Shown here piece after piece: positions 60,570-64,000 of a stretch of 64,000 bases of DNA. A model generated the notes under the pieces. The model had not been told where the DNA came from and did no database searches. It worked only from the letters and a program-made list of their open reading frames with translations. Source of the DNA: Candidatus Leptofilum proximum (GTDB taxonomy: Bacteria > Chloroflexota > Anaerolineae > Promineifilales > Promineifilaceae). The position numbers and the translations under genes were made by a program. Numbering within the stretch: position 1 is the first letter of the stretch; each line of letters starts with the position of its first letter. The DNA is taken from the NCBI GenBank assembly GCA_016710325.1, contig JADJXK010000002.1, positions 248,001 to 312,000 of the forward strand, read 5' to 3'.

Positions 60570-62770
60570 CGTTTCAAAAAGGTACCGCCGAGCGGAGGTA
60601 GGGTGATGACGATGGAGTACGGCTGATCGTGCCAGGGGATGGCCTCAGCCACAAAGTCCCCTTCGTTGATGACGTTGCTGCCGCCGTAGACGGCCGTATC
60701 GCTGTTCAACATCTCACGATAAACACCCGGTTCCGGCACGCCCAGGCGATAATGATCCCGCACTACTGGCGTAAAGTTCAACCCCACGATAAGCGCCTCA
60801 TTTTTAAGCGGCGCCAGCCGCAAGAACGAAAGGATGCTGCGCTGCGCGTCACGGAAATCAAGCCACTGGAAACCCTGCCAGCTGTTATCTTCCTCGTAGA
60901 GCGCCGGTTGAGAAATGTAAAGCTGGTTGAGTGCTTTTACGTAATCGTGCAGGCCCCGGTGTTCCGGGTACTGCAGCAGGTACCAGTCCAGGCTGCGCGC
61001 CTCGCTCCATTCCTGCCATTGGCCGATGTCACCGCCCATGAAAAGCAGCTTCTTGCCGGGATGGGCCCACATGTAGCTGTACAGCAGCCGCAGGTTGGCA
61101 AACTTTCGCCACAAATCGCCAGGCATTTTGTCTAGCAGGCTCTTTTTCAGGTGCACCACTTCGTCATGAGAGAGGGGCAGAGCAAATTTTTCGCTGAAGG
61201 CGTAGAGCATGGAGAAGGTGAGCGAGCCCTGATGGTACGCCCGGTAAACGGGATCATTTTTGAAGTAACGCAGCGTATCATGCATCCAGCCCATATTCCA
61301 CTTCAGGTCGAAGCCCAAATTTTGCGGATTATCGCCGGTGGGGTGGGTAACCCCTGGCCAGGAGGTGGATTCTTCAGCGATGGTGAGCGTACCGGGGTAA
61401 AGGGCGTGCACCCGCTCGTTGAAGGTGCGCAGGAAGTGCAGCGCCTCGATGTTTTCCCGGCCGCCGTACCGGTTGGGCAGCCATTCACCTTGCTCGCGCG
61501 AGAAGTCCAGGTAGAGCATGGAAGCTACGGCATCGACCCGCAGGCCATCGATGTGGTATTTATCCAGCCAGAACAAGGCGTTGCTGATGAGGAACTGGCG
61601 AACTTCGTTACGGCCGTAATTAAAAATGTACGTACCCCAATCGGGGTGAGCTCCCAGGCGTGGGTCTTCGTGTTCGTACAGGTGCGTGCCATCAAAAAAG
61701 CCCAGGCCGTGCTGGTCCATCGGGAAGTGTGCTGGCACCCAATCGAGAATAACGCCAATGTTGGCTTGATGGCAGGCATCGACAAAAGCCATAAACTCAT
61801 CTGGGGTGCCAAAGCGGCGGGTGGGGGCAAAATAACCCGTCACCTGGTAGCCCCAGGAGCCGTCGAAGGGATGCTCGGCTACGGGCAGCAGCTCAATATG
61901 GGTATAGCCCATCTCTTTGACGTATGGAATCAGCTCATCGATCAGCTCGCGGTAGGTGAGCCATTCCCAGCCATCTTTGAGTTTCCAGGAACCTAAGTGC
62001 AGTTCGTAGATGGCGATTGGCCCGTTGAGCGCATTGTGCTGGCTGCGGCTGCCCATCCAGGCGTCATCGTGCCACTCATAGTTGTTGATGTTCCACACCA
62101 CCGAAGCCGTGTCGGGCCGCATCTGGCTGGCGAAGGCCACGGGATCGGACTTGGCGACGGTGTAATCTTTGTAATTGGTTTTGATTTCGTACTTGTAAAG
62201 GCTGCCTTGCCCTAGACCGGGAATGAAGATTTCCCAGAGACCGCTGCCGGGATGAAAACGCATGGGGTGGCGACGGCCGTCCCAATTATTAAAGTCACCA
62301 ATGACGCTGACGCGCCGGGCATTCGGCGCCCAGACCAAAAAACGCGTACCGCTCACGCCGTTGATGGTCATCAGGTGTGCGCCCAGGTGGTCGTAGGCTT
62401 GCTCATGGGTGCCTTCGGCCAGCAAGTAGCGGTCGGTGTCGGACAGGGTTGAGGTAAAGGTGTAGGGGTCTTCGTATAGTACTGTATCGCCGCCGTAGGT
62501 TTGTGCCTGGAACTGGTAAGGCGTGCCCAGAGTGATGTTGGGTAGGACGATGTCAAAAAAACCATCCCAGTGCTGGCGGGTGAGGGGATGTGTTTGCCCT
62601 TGAATCTGCACGGAGACGTGCAGCGCCTGGGGATAAAAGGTGCGGATGGCCAGCCCGCCGTCTACTTCATGCGGTCCCAGCACGGCAAACGGATTGCCGT
62701 GGTAACCGCCCACAATCGCTTCAATATCACGTGCATTCACGCTTGCTGCTTGTTTTTCTTCCTGGGACAT
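60560..62770 (-). CDS. glgB: 1,4-alpha-glucan branching enzyme
   Basis: 736 residues from the ATG at 62770, which follows AGGAAG. Two CBM48-like domains (about 15-115 and 120-225) come first, then the GH13 barrel. Nucleophile Asp413 is in DGLRVDAVAS, acid/base Glu466 in TIAEESTSWPGV and the stabilising Asp in LPLSHDEVVH. It makes alpha-1,6 branches in glycogen. The last residues (LKRET) and the stop come from the IR2 repeat; homologues would end near the preceding Gly-Gly-Thr-Phe. No other glg gene is in the window. Confidence 0.95.
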   Translation of the reverse strand: MSQEEKQAASVNARDIEAIVGGYHGNPFAVLGPHEVDGGLAIRTFYPQALHVSVQIQGQTHPLTRQHWDGFFDIVLPNITLGTPYQFQAQTYGGDTVLYEDPYTFTSTLSDTDRYLLAEGTHEQAYDHLGAHLMTINGVSGTRFLVWAPNARRVSVIGDFNNWDGRRHPMRFHPGSGLWEIFIPGLGQGSLYKYEIKTNYKDYTVAKSDPVAFASQMRPDTASVVWNINNYEWHDDAWMGSRSQHNALNGPIAIYELHLGSWKLKDGWEWLTYRELIDELIPYVKEMGYTHIELLPVAEHPFDGSWGYQVTGYFAPTRRFGTPDEFMAFVDACHQANIGVILDWVPAHFPMDQHGLGFFDGTHLYEHEDPRLGAHPDWGTYIFNYGRNEVRQFLISNALFWLDKYHIDGLRVDAVASMLYLDFSREQGEWLPNRYGGRENIEALHFLRTFNERVHALYPGTLTIAEESTSWPGVTHPTGDNPQNLGFDLKWNMGWMHDTLRYFKNDPVYRAYHQGSLTFSMLYAFSEKFALPLSHDEVVHLKKSLLDKMPGDLWRKFANLRLLYSYMWAHPGKKLLFMGGDIGQWQEWSEARSLDWYLLQYPEHRGLHDYVKALNQLYISQPALYEEDNSWQGFQWLDFRDAQRSILSFLRLAPLKNEALIVGLNFTPVVRDHYRLGVPEPGVYREMLNSDTAVYGGSNVINEGDFVAEAIPWHDQPYSIVITLPPLGGTFLKRET

Positions 62771-63814
62771 ATTCACTTCCTAACTTTATCGGAGAAAATC
62801 AACTTGCAGCTATTGTACTCGATTCACTCTATCGTCCCAAAAGCCAGACGAAATTGTACCGGCCGCTTTTCTGTGCTGTACTGGGGATGGTGGCTGCCTG
62901 AGTGGATCGTTTCACTTTTGGGCCAATATTTTTACCTGGGGACTGTATGTGGCAGCCATATTCAACCCCGTAAAAATGCCGGGTTATCTCCTTCCGCTGG
63001 GCTTGCTGGCGCAGCTAATATACACGAGCAGGATCGGCCTCATTCAGAGCATGCCGGTAGCGCATAAAAACGACGCCTGTTGGTAAGGGAGAAGCTTCCA
63101 CCAGGAAAGGGAGTGTTGTATTTGGCTGCGGCGGAGCAGGAGGTTTAATAGGGCAGATCCCGTGCCTTGGGATCATCGGCCAGGTAGGGTTGCTGATTTG
63201 CCCTTTGCACTGCCTGAATCGATAAAGGATTTGCCCTGACAATAAGCCAGTTTTCAGGCAAGGCTTCGCGCTGGATGGTATCGCCACTGTTGGTAATGAG
63301 GAATGACCGCCCCCACAAAGATGCAGGATTGAGAGACGGCCGTTGCACAGTCCTGGTAATCATTTGTTTGCGCCCTGTTGCCGGGATTGGCGGACTCCCG
63401 GCACATTTGTACTCGCGGCGGGCACATTCTCACCATCTCTGATGAATATGCAGAATTATGCCTTGGCGAGTAAAACACATACCCTCTGCGTTTTTTATTG
63501 TACAACGCGTGTCAACATCTAGTTGGCTTCGTATAGCAGGAAGTGAGTTGTCTCATTGCGCTGTGGCCGCCTCTGGCCGTGCCACTTCTTTTGCCGGGAC
63601 AATGGCTCACGAAAGGCTGGTGGTTAAGGTAGGCGGCGTGGCGAGGACGCCATGCCGCAGCCAAGTGTTGAGGTAGGCAGTATGGCGTCACCGCCACGCC
63701 AAGGATAAATATTTACAGCAAAAGGGTTAACTCTTTATACTTACTCATTGTGTAACTTTTTTTCGTGCGCTTCTTAACTTAGTTATCTGATCCTAAATAT
63801 AAGGTGGAACCAAA
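62771..63814. other. Gene-poor kilobase with repeat and possible gene fragments
   Basis: No convincing gene. A minus-strand frame at 63145-63363 (ending VQRANQQPYLADDPKARDLP) looks coding-like and holds one ACGGCCGT word, so it may be the remnant of a resident gene. Near 63642 is GGCGGCGTGGCGAGGACGCC, a GC-rich repeat like that near 11448. From about 63700 the sequence turns AT-rich. Confidence 0.5.
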
Positions 63815-64000
63815 ATGAAAAAAAATGATATTCATGGCCTTCATATGACTATTGGTACTAGCCCAGTAAGTAATTTGGAAATGGCTCTTGAACAAGAGCT
63901 TGATTTAGTGAAGGTAGCCATTCTATATGCGGATAGTGTGAAATTGTATAGCCCAACTTATTCTATGTTGCATATGATGTCTCAGATGAATGATTTACCT
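63815..64000 (+). CDS. Unknown AT-rich gene, 5' part
   Basis: The first 62 residues of an open frame that runs off the window: MKKNDIHGLHMTIGTSPVSN, then LEMALEQELDLVKVAILYAD. AAGGTGG lies ten bases before the ATG. It is rich in Met, Leu and acidic residues, with no signal peptide. The base composition is much lower in G+C than the rest of the window and there is no ACGGCCGT word nearby, so it may be transferred DNA. No family is recognised. Confidence 0.6.
   Translation, partial: MKKNDIHGLHMTIGTSPVSNLEMALEQELDLVKVAILYADSVKLYSPTYSMLHMMSQMNDLP

Larger units (their letters stand above)
1..64000. repeat. Dispersed octamer palindrome ACGGCCGT (HIP1-like), about 100 copies
   Basis: The self-complementary word ACGGCCGT was found about 102 times by reading the + strand, roughly one per 630 bases. 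About two dozen copies extend to AACGGCCGTT, and some twenty near-copies differ only in the first base. Examples start at 89, 1293, 1363, 3691, 8741, 16898, 24502, 30808, 47082, 47102 and 60503 (positions good to a base or two). Copies lie in genes in all three frames, reading as Thr-Ala-Val, (Asn/Asp/Tyr/His)-Gly-Arg or Arg-Pro-x, and at about nine intergenic sites. The count is by eye and may be off by a few. Confidence 0.93.

Noticed and set aside
62570..63067. 165-codon plus-strand frame at the start of glgB and beyond
   Set aside because: Its first half is antisense to glgB, and the rest has no ribosome binding site, signal or known domain.

Overview
The window looks like a piece of the chromosome of a Chloroflexota bacterium, most likely from the Anaerolineae or a near relative. 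This is inference from gene content: secreted lipoproteins with Pro-Thr-Ala stalks, a DUF5107 protein, a recA-recX-rny cluster, an NrfD/Fe-S/multihaem cytochrome module and a large ECF sigma/membrane protein pair. No rRNA is present to settle it. Most of the DNA is moderately G+C-rich. Three tracts differ: the AT-rich ATPase gene at 11.6-13.7 kb, recA, and the last 300 bases.

Layout: 0-8.6 kb holds partial greA, a universal stress protein, a tiny basic protein, a repeat-domain lipoprotein, an ABC-F ATPase and an ECF sigma factor with its presumed membrane regulator. From 8.7 to 15.3 kb is an accessory region: an IS110-type element, a phosphotransferase whose end runs into that element, a remnant of an ABC-F gene, an AT-rich AAA-TOPRIM (OLD-like) gene and an ISAzo13-like element. 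From 15.3 to 29.7 kb come a DUF5107 protein, a NarL-type two-component pair, a four-gene redox operon (octahaem cytochrome, four-cluster Fe-S protein, NrfD, CW-motif protein), a frame-shifted zinc-ribbon/LysM gene, a second and decayed ISAzo13-like element, and two lipoproteins. From 29.9 to 35.4 kb a minus-strand run encodes a metallo-beta-lactamase-fold hydrolase, a MATE-like membrane protein, a CaiB/racemase-type enzyme and a response regulator/histidine kinase pair. From 35.5 to 41 kb is a glycan or lipid-glycosylation cluster. From 41 to 49.9 kb are cupin, aldo/keto reductase, rny-recX-recA, GNAT, pterin dehydratase, initiator tRNA and gamma-carbonic anhydrase genes. From 49.9 to 54.7 kb is a histidine-utilisation locus: hutH divergent from hutU-hutI, turning histidine to formimino-glutamate. 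From 55 to 64 kb are a hydrolase, lipoproteins, tRNA-Gly, a response regulator with a degenerate receiver, rpsT, glgB, a gene-poor kilobase and the start of an AT-rich gene.

The most striking property is not a gene. The 8-bp palindrome ACGGCCGT occurs about 100 times by hand count, in all reading frames and in some intergenic sites, against one or two expected by chance. It is missing from the mobile elements, the AAA-TOPRIM gene and recA. This resembles the HIP1 phenomenon of cyanobacteria. On top of it lie at least three families of dispersed intergenic inverted repeats, some of which supply stop codons or protein tails to neighbouring genes.
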